NCBI GenBank assembly: GCA_964016985.1
Contig: OZ024821.1
Coordinates: 85,099,035-85,163,034, forward strand
Reading direction: 5' to 3'
From: Anodontia alba
Lineage: Eukaryota > Mollusca > Bivalvia > Lucinida > Lucinidae
Length of the DNA: 64,000 nt
Made by a program: the position numbers and the translations under genes. Below the pieces are notes generated by a model. That model was not told the origin of the DNA. It saw only the letters and a program-made list of their open reading frames with translations, and did no database searches. Below are positions 1 through 10,298 of this stretch, piece after piece. Each line of letters opens with the position of its first letter. Position 1 is the stretch's first letter.

Positions 1-510
1 TAGCCTATGGGGGAAAGCAGATGACTCTCAGCTAGGGAGACAAAATTTTGATTGTAACTAAAACGTTTTACTATTAAACATATATTGTAAGTTTCAGTCA
101 TTAATCTTTAATACATTTCAAAAAAAAAAAAAAAAAAAAAAAGTGGACTTTTCAATATTTTTCCCATACAAATGTATGAGGGCGTAAAAAGATCAAAGGT
201 CACCCTACGACCATCATTTGAACAAAACTTGGTAGACCTTGGGTCCCTGATGCTATATACCAGGATTCAGCCTCAAGCTGTCTCGGTTCTCGAGAAGAAG
301 GTTTTAAGTGTTTTTACCATATATGGGCATGGCAACGGACCGTGACCATTTGAACACATTTTCGATCAACCTTTAACTGAAGGCTCCACATGAAGTTTGA
401 AGAAAACTAGCACAGGGGCTTCAGAGAAGCTCGTTCAAAGGTGTGGATGGACGACGGACGGAAAGTGATAACAATAGCTCAACCTCAGCCCGAGGCTCAG
501 GTGAGCTAAC
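1..510 (-). repeat. End of a long TTAGCTCACCTGAG-type repeat, minus orientation
   Basis: The stretch ends on the plus strand with GAGGCTCAGGTGAGCTA, the reverse complement of the start of a repeat family found at least eight more times in the window. The interior (missing-gene phrases such as the reverse complement of CCATATATGG and of the 'aaggtcaaa' motif) also matches plus-strand copies, for example near 37130-37320. The element runs off the left edge. A 22-nt A-run lies at about 121-142. It sits in the intron downstream of the PNKP-like exon. Confidence 0.75.
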
Positions 511-638
511 AAAAAACTACTAGTTAAAGCACGAACAGCCCCCAAAAAGATCATCATCCGGAATCAACTTTCTGGTCTGATTTACAAAGTCAAAATTGAT
601 AGACCGTAAACTCGGTAAATTATTTAATCAAAACTTAC

Positions 639-921
639 CTGTAGCAAACTTCTTCCCACTGGCGGTCTTTATAACTGTGAAGTCGATGTCAAAACCCGCA
701 ACTTTCTGTTGACCAGGCAATGTTGCAGACGACAACACTATCACAGGACTGATGCTCTTAATAGGCTCCCCAACATGATCCCACTTAAGATTATCTTTGA
801 GACTTGTTTCTCCTTTCGCTCTCTTTTCCTTTAGATCACTCGCCGCCTTCGCCTTCTTCGCCTTTGGTGCACTCTCCTCCTCAGTTGCTTTGCGTTTCAA
901 AGTTTTCTTCTGCGTGCTCAT
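639..921 (-). CDS. PNKP: PNKP-like polynucleotide kinase 3'-phosphatase, first coding exon (partial)
   Basis: Bifunctional PNKP enzymes clean DNA ends in strand-break repair by removing 3'-phosphates and phosphorylating 5'-hydroxyls in the nucleus. The exon gives 94 full codons. Residues 1-40 are rich in Lys, Glu and Ala with nuclear-localisation-like clusters. Residues 71-95 read QQKVAGFDIDFTVIKTASGK then KFATG, matching the PNKP phosphatase start, with the HAD motif I Asp pair at D78 and D80. The usual Gly of DxDGT is Phe here. The exon ends ACAG followed by GTAAGT, a strong donor, phase 1; the rest of the gene must lie left of the window. ATG at 919-921 is chosen because an in-frame stop lies at 964-966; a pyrimidine-rich acceptor-like TCTGCTAATAG sits just upstream, so an earlier exon is possible. 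No FHA domain, which vertebrate PNKP carries, is encoded in this exon. A decayed copy cannot be excluded. Confidence 0.78.
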
Positions 922-1051
922 ATTTGTACTATTAGCAGACACAAGAAAGATTTCACAAGTTTTTCATTTCGAAAACACGCGTATTCAAATATATTGAAAA
1001 TTTCACCACCAAAAATTGAATATTTTCAGATAGAAATTCTGATAGTTTTCA

Positions 1052-1149
1052 TATTTCTGCTCAAAACATAGATTGTCGGTACTCGTTAGAACCGCCTCGG
1101 CGAGGCGGTTCTAACGAGTACCAACAATCTAGGTTTTTGAGCAGAAATA
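1052..1149. repeat. Palindromic hairpin MITE, family H1
   Basis: ATTTCTGCTC at the left pairs with GAGCAGAAAT at the right, and the centre GGTACTCGTTAGAACCGCC pairs with its inverse across a few bases, giving an almost continuous stem of roughly 45 bp. Related hairpins with the same GGAGAAATAAGAAA-type edge occur near 30538, 48368 and, as single arms, near 12925 and 52365. Confidence 0.7.
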
Positions 1150-1290
1150 AGAAAAATAATGTATACGCCTGTAAACTCCAAAGTAGAGTTTAAGGGGGTC
1201 AACATTATATAGGCATGTTTTCGTGATGAAAATACCGTCCTATTTATAAATACTGTAATCAGGAAGGCTATATATAAATTAAAGCTTAGC

Positions 1291-1463
1291 ACTCTGCGTA
1301 AAATTTTCAGCAGAAGACATATAGAAATTTTTTTTTCTTATTTTTCCCAGAAAACAAGATTTGACATTTCATGCAGTGGAGACAATTTGCATGAAATATT
1401 GAATCCTGTTTTTGGGGAATATTAAGAAAAAATATATTACATTTGTCGTCTGCTGAATTTGCC
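1291..1463. repeat. Hairpin MITE, family H2 copy a
   Basis: The left arm contains TAAAATTTTCAGCAGAAGAC and the right arm TTGTCGTCTGCTGAATTTG. The centre is a diverged palindrome around GACATTTCATGCA. This is one of about seven copies of a family recognised by terminal TCAGCAGACGACA and a central TTTCATG hairpin. Confidence 0.65.
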
Positions 1464-1604
1464 TATAGATTGGTAAAGGTTAAAATATATCAGTCAGCAC
1501 TATGCTTGTTAGTACATGCAATATTTCTGGTTTCCTGTTCCTTGTTTATTTAGGGTGTATTATATGCCTACGTTTTTCCAATACCCGTAATAAACTTCAT
1601 CTAC

Positions 1605-1815
1605 TTACCGTATTTACCATTAGTATTGGGACAGACACGCTTAAACGATTAATGTAGACCAAGATCAGACGACACAGCGTCAGGTCCAAGGCTACACTGT
1701 TTTAACTCATCCAACAGGTTTAGACATATTAACCTGTATAGATCTATAGTCATAACACTGTGTTCAAATTTTAGGACAAGTATAGTAAGGAGTTTAGGGT
1801 GTCCCAATATTTAGG
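1605..1815. repeat. MITE, TACCGTATTTACC family, diverged copy
   Basis: It starts TACCGTATTTACC and GTATTGGGACAGAC and ends GTGTCCCAATATTTAGG, forming imperfect terminal inverted repeats. The clearer copies are at 2622-2831 and 51056-51373. The right end directly abuts an H2 hairpin. Confidence 0.55.
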
Positions 1816-2005
1816 ATAAATATTTCAGCATACGACATAAAAATAGTTTCTCTTTTTTTTCCCTATAAAACAGGACTTGGTATTTCATGCAAACTGTCTC
1901 CATGGAGACAGTTTGCATGAAATACCAAGTCCTGTTGTTTTTTTTTTAAGAAAAACAAGAAAAAAAAAATCATCAATGTCAGGTCGTCTGCTGAATTACC
2001 CCAGA
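1813..2005. repeat. Hairpin MITE, family H2 copy b
   Basis: A near-perfect stem of about 35 bp is built from ACAGGACTTGGTATTTCATG and its inverse, centred on CTCCATGGAG. Outer arms carry TTCAGCATACGACAT and GTCGTCTGCTGAATTACCCC. It is the best preserved hairpin of this family in the left part of the window. Confidence 0.75.
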
Positions 2006-2231
2006 GAATGGTAAAGGTTAATGTATTGATTTGAATGATATTTGGTTGTGTAATATATTTTTCAATACCTGTGTATAACAAATCATCTATTCAGTTTTAA
2101 TGATATTTTCATGTGTGTTTTATGCTTTTTCAGCAACGTGTCATCTATTTTCGTCGTCTGTTTTTCTTCTTGTCGTTTCACATGTCTCTTTTTTTTTCTA
2201 TTTTAATGTCTGAGTTTTGAATTCAACGCTT

Positions 2232-2420
2232 AGAATGCCGGGTAAAATTTTCAACAGACGACATTTTGAAATATTTTTTTCTGATTTTACCAGAATATGG
2301 ACATCGACACTTTTTGCAAATTAAAATGCTATTTCTATTTGCATGAAGTGCCAAAGGCTATTTTTAGGATAAGTAAGTAAAATGTCATCAGTTTGTCTTC
2401 TGCTGAATTAACCCAGAGAT
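2232..2420. repeat. Hairpin MITE, family H2 copy c
   Basis: It begins AGAATGCCGGGTAAAATTTT followed by CAACAGACGACA and ends GTCTTCTGCTGAATTAACCC. The central palindrome is eroded. Confidence 0.6.
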
Positions 2421-2469
2421 TGGTTAAGATTAATTTTTTGAATACTAACTATATATCATTGTAGCGTCT

Positions 2470-2585
2470 CAAAAACACGCTTCCCCACTTAGCATTCTTT
2501 ATAAATCTATAGCGGGCCGTTATCAGCTACCCTGACGGGCCGAGAACGGTCCGCTATATATTTTTAAAGAATGCTTACTGGGTTA
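2470..2585. repeat. Hairpin MITE, family H3 copy 1
   Basis: AGCATTCTTTATAAATCTAT and AGCGGGCCGTTATC are mirrored by GAACGGTCCGCTATATATTT and AAAGAATGCTTACTGGG. The centre is CTACCCTGACGGGCC. Other copies lie at 4315, 4915 and 5022. Confidence 0.72.
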
Positions 2586-2621
2586 CGCAATAGAAAGAGA
2601 ACGCAAAAGAAGCAAAACATG

Positions 2622-2831
2622 TATCGTATTTACCCTAAGTATTCAGACATCTCAACTCCTTACCATACTTGTTCTAAAATTTGAACAAGAACAATTTACT
2701 ACCCGATGTTATGTCTCAAAATTGCTGGACGAGTGGCAATGCAGACCTTGATGAGACGCCGCGTTCTGCGGCGTCTCATTTGGGTCTACACTGTTTGATC
2801 AGGCCTGTCTGTCCGAATACATACGGTAAAT
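2622..2831. repeat. MITE, TACCGTATTTACC family
   Basis: Left end ATCGTATTTACCCTAAGTAT with CAGACA pairs with right end CTGTCCGAATACATACGGTA. A second inner palindrome, GATGAGACGCCGC with GCGGCGTCTCAT, lies in the middle. A SINE has inserted exactly at its right end. Confidence 0.7.
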
Positions 2832-3142
2832 GCCGGCCTCGGTGGCTCAGTTGAGTGCGCGTCCGACTGGAGACCAGGAGGTCGCGGGTTCGACCCCCGC
2901 CGAGGTCGGCTACATTCTTTCGCGGAGATTGTTCATGAAATATCTTCTACGGTCATTCTCTCCCTTCCGTTGATTCAAGAAGGGCAGTTGTCAGTTACTG
3001 GCGAAAGAATGTGCACAATACTGGTTAACCGCTTAGAGAACTAAGCTTGCCCAGTAAACGTGTGGTTAGGTAAACTGACCGCGCTCGACATGGACCAAAT
3101 GGGTTGACTGGGCCGTAAAACCTCAACACAAACAAAACAAAT
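2832..3142 (+). mobile_element. tRNA-derived SINE (family SINE1), copy 1
   Basis: The head folds like a tRNA: GCCGGCCTCGG pairs with CCGAGGTCGGC, with an A box TGGCTCAGTTG and a B box GGTTCGACCCC typical of RNA polymerase III promoters. The body (ATTCTTTCG, TGATTCAAGAAGGGCAGTTG, GAAAGAATGTGCACAATAC) is shared by all five copies. The tail is GGGTTGACTGGGCCGTAAAA followed by an A-rich end. ATACGGTAAAT is duplicated on both sides (2821-2831 and 3143-3153), showing retroposition. Confidence 0.92.
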
Positions 3143-3239
3143 ATACGGTAAATATGGTATTATACCTTTCAGACAAACATGTTTTCCATTATTTATGAAT
3201 CACTTTTCTTACATTCCTCGCCGTAATACTGGGGAGGTT

Positions 3240-3500
3240 GTGCGGGGAGGGGCGGGGCGGGGAGGGTGTGGTGAAGGTGTCGTTTATCTTACGTCACTAG
3301 GGCGTCCATCTGATATTGGCTTCACTTTGGCAAGGCCAGTCATCCTAATAAAATAAGGTGGGGAATGTAACAACTGGTTTAAATATATGATATTACACGG
3401 TTGTTTTGATCTCGGGCCTGGTCTCGGCCCGAGTTGCCTGTCTCAGCTGGGTCGGGTGTGGCGAAGGTTTCGTGTATCTTACGTCAGTAGTATAGGCATG
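3240..3500 (+). repeat. Broken copies of the second SINE-like family (SINE2)
   Basis: Two partial heads are present: GGGTGTGGTGAAGGTGTCGT near 3265 with GGGCGTCCATCTGATATTGG, and GGGTGTGGCGAAGGTTTCGT near 3455. Both match the start of the fuller copies at 28797 and 62952. The 3' tail is absent. A G-rich run (GGGGAGGGGCGGGGCGGGGA) precedes the first. Confidence 0.6.
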
Positions 3501-3539
3501 GGTAGTTTCATCAAGCAATGTCAGAGAGTATGTATAGGG

Positions 3540-3706
3540 CGGAACCAAAAAAGGTAAGAGAGAAGTCCAGGGAGTGCCACAATCACAAACCGCAGCCCTT
3601 CCCAGACCCCAAGAGGAAAAGGAAACCGACAAATCTAAACAAGCACAAACCGAACAAACGTACGAAAAGCACTAAGATTAGCTCTCTCTTCCCCAAGCGA
3701 GGTACC
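3540..3706 (+). repeat. Dispersed repeat with conserved basic reading frame, copy 1
   Basis: About 155 bp match 8110-8260 at high identity and then stop abruptly at CCAAGCGAGGTA in both. The plus strand is open and reads a very basic stretch beginning KKVREKSRECHNHKPQPFPD and containing KRKRKPTN and ISSLFPKRG. Similar peptides recur as spurious predictions in invertebrate genomes as I remember them, so a transposon-derived repeat is more likely than a host exon. Both copies end CGAG|GTA, which resembles a splice donor. Confidence 0.6.
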
Positions 3707-3954
3707 GGTTCCTCTGTTGCAGTTCTTTTTGTATGTCGGTTATTGCCACTATGCCGTTGTGTCTTGCCGTTGTTTGTTCTTCATCTCTTCCTCTTTCGGC
3801 GCTTCGAGAAGTTGTAGCTTTTAGCTGGGTAACATTATTTATATTTTCAACTTATACAAAAAAAAAAAAAAAGCATTTAAAGAGGAAGTCCGCGTATAAA
3901 TACAAATAAGGGAAGGGAATACTAGGGTAACACAAGTATGTAAAATGTATTGAG

Positions 3955-4260
3955 CCGGGGCACAAGATTTCCTACAAGGTTGCGCGTGCGCCCAGCGAAG
4001 ACTCGGATCAGACTATACATGCGTGCACTTTTTGGGTATAGTCAAGGATCCGAAAATTCCTCAGGCGGACTGCAAAGACTGATCAGCCTGCACCGGTGCT
4101 AGCGATGAAGTGGCAATTGCCTTGCATGTCCACGCATGAGGGAAGCACGTGAAGTAGGCAAATCGCATGATGCCTACGCCGCACGGTGATGGGTTCACAG
4201 GTGGCATAAAGTCGTATCTCAAAAATCATTGGCCAAAAGTGAGGCAGTCAAGGTGTCACA
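3955..4260. other. Unassigned stretch with a short dispersed motif
   Basis: ACAAGGTTGCGCGTGCGCCC with AGCGAAGAC near 3975 is related to ACAAGATTGCGTATGCGTTC with AGCGAAGAC near 6358, so a dispersed repeat is likely. No credible coding frame is visible. Confidence 0.4.
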
Positions 4261-4314
4261 CCCTTTTAAGATCTCAGACAGGTACAACTTAAGTATAGAT
4301 CTGCAACACCTATA

Positions 4315-4425
4315 AAACAGCTAGCATTCTGTATAAGTCTATAGCGGATCGTTATCGGCCCGTCAGTTTCCCTGACGGGCCTATAACGGCCCGCGATAGA
4401 ATTATAAAGAATACTTACTGGGAAC
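4315..4425. repeat. Hairpin MITE, family H3 copy 2
   Basis: CAGCTAGCATTCTGTATAAG to AAGAATACTTACTGGG, with central ATCGGCCCGTCAGTTTCCCT then GACGGGCC. The arms have a few mismatches. Confidence 0.72.
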
Positions 4426-4914
4426 GTGTCTTTTTGTGTACAATAAATATGGCTATACTTTCTTGAGGTAGATAATGAAGTGACTAAGTGATGTTCGCGC
4501 ACTGTAAAATATGACCATGGAACCATACACATATTTTCGAATATATATTGTATATATGTAATTCCAAAACAATATGCTGGTACCCAGCAGGCACATGACA
4601 TTGATACAACGTCGCAGTAACGTTAATGCGGCCTTGTACAAACACCATGTGCCCGCTATGTAGTTGCAGTCTCAGTTTTGTACAGTATGACGTTATTTTT
4701 ATTTCTTTAAAGTTTAATTTTGTAACACAAGAACCATGCCAAAAAGTCAGAAAAGAGTCGACCAGCAGACAGCTGAGATTCAAAAGCTGTCGACTAGGAA
4801 ACAGCATATTTGGTGAGTATGACGTTTTATGTTCTCATGTACATCGCTTTCAAGCATATGGCAGAGCATGTGATTGGGTCTTCATCATTGCCATTAATCA
4901 GTATAATATAACCA
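4426..4914. other. Unassigned interval between hairpins
   Basis: Several overlapping open frames of about 60-120 codons exist on both strands, but none has recognisable domains or splice context. An inverted GTCGACCAGCAGACAGC-like segment around 4758-4795 (AGTCGACC and GTCGACTAGG) suggests a small palindrome. Confidence 0.35.
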
Positions 4915-5021
4915 CCCAGCTAGCATTCTACGTAAATCTATATCGGACCGTCATCGGCCCGTCAGCTACCCTGACGGGCCGATGACGGTCCGATATAGAT
5001 TTACGTAGAATGCTGACTGGG
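4915..5021. repeat. Hairpin MITE, family H3 copy 3, near-perfect stem
   Basis: CCCAGCTAGCATTCTACGTA continues to CGGCCCGTCAG, then CTACC, then the almost exact inverse ending AGAATGCTGACTGGG. The stem is close to 50 bp with about two mismatches, so it is young or maintained. The next copy starts immediately to the right. Confidence 0.85.
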
Positions 5022-5108
5022 AGTAAGCATACTTTATAAATTTATAGCGGGCCGGGTAGCTGACGGGCCGATAACGCCCGCTATAGAATCATAAAGAATG
5101 CTAGCTAG
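5022..5108. repeat. Hairpin MITE, family H3 copy 4, shortened
   Basis: AGCATACTTTATAAATTTAT and AGCGGGCCGGGTAGC pair with GCCCGCTATAGAATCATAAA and GAATGCTAGCTAGG. Part of one inner arm is deleted. It lies head-to-tail with copy 3. Confidence 0.75.
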
Positions 5109-5890
5109 GTAGTATGGTGCAACTCGTGACTGAACCTTAGTATTCATTTCGGTATATAGTGCAACTCGTGGCTGGGCCCTCGTCCTTAATGCCATTATGT
5201 TGTTGGTGCATTTTGTGACTGGACCTTGGTATTTATTTCATTTTTATGGGGCACTCCTGGCTGGGCCCTTATTCTTAATGTTATTATGTGGTGCATCTCG
5301 TAATTGGAGCTTGGTTTTTATTTCATTATTATGGTGCGACTCTTGGTTGGGCCTTCGTCCTTAATGTCAGTATATGGTGCAACTCTTGTGGTTGGGTACT
5401 CATCCTTAAAGTCATTATATGATGCAGCTTGTGGTTGGACCCTCGTCCCTAATGTCATTGGTGCAACTTGTGATTTGGCCCTCGCCCATAATGTCATTAT
5501 GTGCTGCAACTCGTCCTTAATGTCATTATATGGTGCAACTTGTTGTTGGGCCCTCGTCCTTAATGTCATTTTAAAATATGGTGCAACTTGTGGTTGGGCC
5601 CTCGTCCTTAATGTCATCATATGGTGCAACGTGTGGTTGAGCCATCGTCCTTGATGTCATTATATGGTGCAACTTGTGGAGGGGTCCTCATTAATATCAT
5701 TAAATGGTGCAACGTTTGGTTTGGCCCTCGTCTTTAATGTCATTATATGGTGCAACTTGTGGTTGGGTCTTCGTCCTTAATGTCATTATATGGTGCCACT
5801 TTTGGATGGGCCCTCGTCCTTAATGTCATTATATGGTGCAACTTTGATTGGGTCCTCGTCATTAATGTCATTATATGGTGCAAGATTTTC
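5108..5890. repeat. Minisatellite, 43-bp unit
   Basis: About 18 imperfect units of the form ATTATATGGTGCAACTTGTG, GTTGGGCCCTCGTCCTTAAT, GTC are tandemly arranged. Unit length is about 43 bp and divergence increases toward the left end. Open frames across it are repeat artefacts. Confidence 0.92.
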
Positions 5891-6077
5891 GTTGGATTAG
5901 TCCAAACTACAAGAAAAATGTAATGCTGGTATGTATATCCCAGCATTGAAGTGTACAGGTGCGTAGGTAATTCCTCGCTTACTTATCCCTTTCCTTACTA
6001 AATTCACCAAATTCAAAAGACAACCTAAAATTACTAAGCCACGCCCTCAGACAAGCCAAGGAACAAAGACTTATGAT
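5891..6077. other. Unique-looking segment splitting the minisatellite
   Basis: The array stops at GGTGCAAGATTTTCGTTGG and resumes at AAAGTGCAACTTTTGGCTGG. The interposed 187 bp do not resemble the unit. No terminal repeats or duplication were found at the junctions. Confidence 0.6.
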
Positions 6078-6205
6078 ATAAAGTGCAACTTTTGGCTGGG
6101 CCTTCGTCCTTAATGTCATTATATGGTGCAACTTGTAGTTGGGTCCTCGTCCTTAATGTCATTAGATAGTGCAACTTGTGGTTGGGTCCTCGTATTTAAT
6201 GCCAA
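6078..6205. repeat. Minisatellite, 43-bp unit, distal block
   Basis: Three further units of the same minisatellite, ending at GGTCCTCGTATTTAATGCCA. Confidence 0.88.
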
Positions 6206-6960
6206 TATTAAAAAGCAAGACGGCATCAGTTTAGTGACAAAAATGCGAAACTGAAAGGCAAACTGTTCATCCTGATGAAGAGGCTCCTTACAAGGTGTCC
6301 TATCTGGATCTACGCTATTTCTATTGAATTAAGCCGGTGCATGGCCGGCATTTCGTACAAGATTGCGTATGCGTTCAGCGAAGACCAAAACCAAACTCAT
6401 ATACTTCTTAAATGGCCTAACAAAAAAAGTGTGATAAGTTATGTATCAAATAGCCTCAAACATGTACACTTGTGAAAACTTGCCGTCATAGCAATTAACT
6501 GTTACAAACAAAATGACTTAAAATGTTGTTTAAGGTAAAAAACATAAAGTATCTAAAAAGATTATTTCATAGCTTAACGGTTTTCTCTATTAGTATTATT
6601 GCTAAGCAAACAATAAAATGAAGGAAGTGTAGAAAAAAAAATGAAGAAAGAAAGAACAGATAAACAAATACAGTATTTTGATAAAAATACCATAATTTTT
6701 GCATTTTAACAATTTAACCCTGCCCACTTCAAAATCGGTCCCGATTGTATATTTATAGTCAGGAGTGTTTCTACACTTCTTCTATTTAACAACAAATAAT
6801 GTAAATATGTATGTATCAAGGTGACATTAAAGGAAGTTCGAATATGAAGCAATTGCCTTTAAGCCTTTATATACACAAAACTGTTGTATAGTTTTTGTTG
6901 TTATTTTTTTTTTTTCATAACCATTATCATCCATACTGGGCAATATTTGCTTAATGCAGA
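6206..6960. other. Unassigned AT-rich interval
   Basis: A dispersed ACAAGATTGCGTATGCG motif near 6358 is the only recognised element. No coding frame is credible. Confidence 0.4.
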
Positions 6961-6989
6961 AAGTAAAATAGCAAAATTAATGCTTTATC

Positions 6990-7185
6990 ACTGTTTGCAT
7001 TAAAACATAAGACTTTATTGTGCAACAACAGACTAATAAAGTATTGTTGAATAATGACAGATTTCTCGTATCACACATTTAGCCTTTACAGTAAAACAGA
7101 CTTTATCGTGCGACAACAGACTTATTAAAGTGCTGTTGTATAATGATAGTTTTGTCTTATCATACATTTAGCCTTGTTGTTTTAA
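6990..7185 (+). repeat. Two-copy tandem duplication of about 100 bp
   Basis: TAAAACATAAGACTTTATTG with TGCAACAACAGACTAATAAAG recurs as AAAACAGACTTTATCGTGCG with ACAACAGACTTATTAAAG. Both are followed by a GTTGTATAATGA-like stretch and CACATTTAGCCTT. Confidence 0.7.
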
Positions 7186-7304
7186 TATACAGGTTTAGCT
7201 ACAGCATGCTATGACAAAAATAGTTACCACACGGTCTCACAACAAAACCTCTCAAACTCTCAAACTAAATAGAAGTTCACCTGACAATAATACATGTTAA
7301 AGTA

Positions 7305-7440
7305 TACAATACAGTACCATACAATACTGTAAAATGCGGCGTAGTACAATGCAGTGCAATACAGTACAATGCGGTACAAACAATACAACATAATATTGTA
7401 CAATACAGTACAACACAATACAATACAATACAATACAATT
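7305..7440. repeat. Degenerate ACAAT/ACAGT pentanucleotide-like array
   Basis: Runs of ATACAATACAGTACCATACA and similar five-base steps continue to CAATACAATACAATACAATT. Confidence 0.8.
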
Positions 7441-8100
7441 GTTTTAAACTGGACTTAAAACTCTGACCACATAAAAGTAAATAATGGTAATTGCTAATCT
7501 GAAGGCAGGCATTGACACATGAAAAGGAACCTTCACATTTATTAACTAGAAATTAGAAGATTGACTATGAATGATCACACCTGCAAATGTATGTAAATCA
7601 ATCCTAACACATATATATTATTAAAAGATTAATAAATAATTGCTCTTATTTAAAAATTTTAATTTTGATGCAGCTTAGAAAAGATGGCAAAACTATTTTT
7701 GGAAATAGATAAATAAAAAAACTGTTATTAGACAAAAGATTCTACGAAATTATTTAATTCTTAAAATAATTTTCATAATACATATAGTTATGCATATACA
7801 ATGACCTGAATCTTTTGTAAGTGGGTTTGTATACTTTACTCTTGGCAATCCTACTTAATATTTCTCGCTGTTTTGGAATTCGAAATGCAGTAAATAGCTA
7901 AAACATTTTTTATCAGACTCACCAACTCAAGTGAGTGTATTCAGTCATAACAAGCTTGTTAACCATTTTGCCTATATGTACATTGTACTTTAACCAATTT
8001 ATTTGGAAAAGTCTGCCAAGAAGTCTGATATATGCATAATTGTTGAAAAAACATATTACTACTACCGAACAGAACGTAATAGAAAACAATACTTTATTTG
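7441..8100. other. Unassigned AT-rich interval
   Basis: No repeat shared with the rest of the window and no coding frame with recognisable content was seen. Confidence 0.4.
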
Positions 8101-8260
8101 TAAAAAAAAAAAAGTAAGAGAAAAGTCCAGGGAGTGCCACAAACCGCAGCCCTTCCCAGACACCAAGAGGAAGAGGAAACCGACAAATCCAAACAAGCAC
8201 AAATCGAACAAACGAACGAAAAGCACTAAGATTAGCTCTCTCTTCCCCAAGCGAGGTAAT
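8101..8260 (+). repeat. Dispersed repeat with conserved basic reading frame, copy 2
   Basis: It starts at a 12-nt A-run followed by GTAAGAGAAAAGTCCAGGGA and ends CCCCAAGCGAGGTAA. Identity to 3552-3705 is high over about 150 bp, and both copies keep the same plus-strand frame open (KSRECHKPQPFPDTKRKRKP here). It lacks the ATCACA hexamer of copy 1. Confidence 0.62.
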
Positions 8261-10298
8261 CGCAATGCTAACATACATCACAGGCCACTCGTAGGTGGCG
8301 TAATACAATACAGTTTTATCCAAACTACCGTAACTGTGACGTCATTACGTCTAGCAGGCTCCGTAATATAGTTGTTACCTACAGGAGTTTACATACAATA
8401 TTTAACTAGCGTAGTACCAATACAGCCCTCGAAGCTCAAGTGGTTGCGGAAGGCCCAGACCAGCCTGCGCATCCACGCATACAGATCAAGATCTTCAACA
8501 TCCATCTGCATAATCTGCATGACTGTGAATGTGATAATTTATTAAGGACCCAGACCAGACGGTATCTGATGGTACAGGCTGGTCCCGATCAAAGTCATTT
8601 GAATATTTACCACATACGCGTTCATATAATATAGGCATATTATACATACTCACATAAAAAGTATATATCAGCTAAACAGACATATTCTCAATTATCATTA
8701 GATGATAGAAAATTTTCTTTTTCTTTTTCTTTTATTTTAGTGTAGTAAGGTTGTTAGTTGCTACAACAACAACAACAACAACAACAGCAACTACTACTAT
8801 ATTTATATATGAGAATGGAGAGGTCGAAATTGAGGTTTTGTAATGGGACAAACAGGATGTACAATGATATGCAAACACATTCTGTTGTATTTAAACAGAA
8901 TCAAACAACAGTTAAGTAACCACTGTCTGCTAAGTGATCTAATGATCAAATAAAATACTAGAAATTAAGACATCATATCTATAGATACTAGTGAAACAGG
9001 TTCGCTTGAACAGAAAATGATTCGGCACCATAGCAGGAAAATCAGCTTCTCAGTATTACCAAGAAAAAATATTTAAACATAAAAAATGACATGTATTGCA
9101 AGCGGAATGATGGGCGCGCAACCATCAATAGCACTACAGGACAAAAAAATGCATTTGTTAGGGGTTGCTTAGCAATGCATGGAAAAGAATTTAAATACAT
9201 ATTTTTGTCAAATAAGTTCAGACAAAAAAAAGATCTATAAGCAATCATATTTTCCCAATCTATTTGCTGTATATACAGACTTAAGGGCAATCTGAGCAAG
9301 ACTCTGCTACAGAATTTTGTACTAGTATGGTGTATCGCCGAATTCATTCTGCTAAAACAATCACCTCAAAGATAGGGTTTATGCCTAAGCTACGAGCAAT
9401 GTTTCTTATCGTATCATTATTATTTAAGCTCGAGCAATGTTAATTGTTTGTCAACATAAACACAGACAGAACATGCGATTGTGGATACCAAAATGAAAGT
9501 ATTCTCGTGAAAATCCTGAGCAATATATTTCTTATAAAACACTCTAACAAGTTCCCTGGTTTTTAAACCATGACTTATCACGCTCCAATGTTCTTAAAGA
9601 TTATCTGGAAATGACATCTCTGTCTTATCACGCATTAGTCAAATATAGGTTTATTTTACAGGGTCACTTCAGGATTTCAGCAACAGACTTATCACTAAAT
9701 GTCACATATAAGTAAAAAACACTTTGTCTATTTTATTAACTGCAGCAAATCATATGTACATGTCAATGTGCCCATTTACAAAACAATAGACCAAACACTA
9801 TCGCATGAAAAATCAAATTACTGTCATCTAAAGAACGTTGATGCATCATTTTTGGGTACCAATATTGAATAATTATAATATATCTGGCTATATTTATGCA
9901 AAAACCTGAAACATAACAGCATGACTCATATGTTAGGCTCTCGATACTAATGTCTGATGCTCATTTTATTCAGGCATAGCCCAATACATGGTTTCTTTAA
10001 AGCGCATGACTTTATCGCATATTTGTAACACTGTAGGCCGCTGAATCTTGACATACCTCTTCTTATGCAACAGTATAGAAACTTTAAATATTTCATTTAT
10101 GGGCAAAATATTTTGCAAGCTAAACCAGCAGTTTTCAACAATTCAAATCACAGATTTACAAAAAATGAAACTACAGATGCGAAATTTGATAAGTGTGGTT
10201 TGAATAATGAAACTGGCACATAATATAGAATTCACTAGAAATAGAATTTACTAGAAAATTTTAAATGCAACACAGATCATGCAGTATAGTGCCCATGT

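Noticed and set aside
2832..2912. tRNA gene call in SINE heads (also at 22085, 31936 minus, 52484, 53992)
   Set aside because: The tRNA-like fold and A/B boxes are real, but each is followed by the same 220-bp body and tail with target duplications, so they are SINE promoters and not tRNA genes.
5304..5946. Open frames of 67-116 codons in the minisatellite on both strands
   Set aside because: The 43-bp unit cycles through frames and gives repetitive peptides without stops by chance.
5108..6205. CRISPR array
   Set aside because: Repeats are contiguous and diverged, without unique spacers, and the context is animal.
8062..8323. Minus-strand Leu/Phe-rich frames in the KSREC repeat
   Set aside because: They are the reverse-strand reading of the repeat; the plus-strand frame is the one kept open in both copies.
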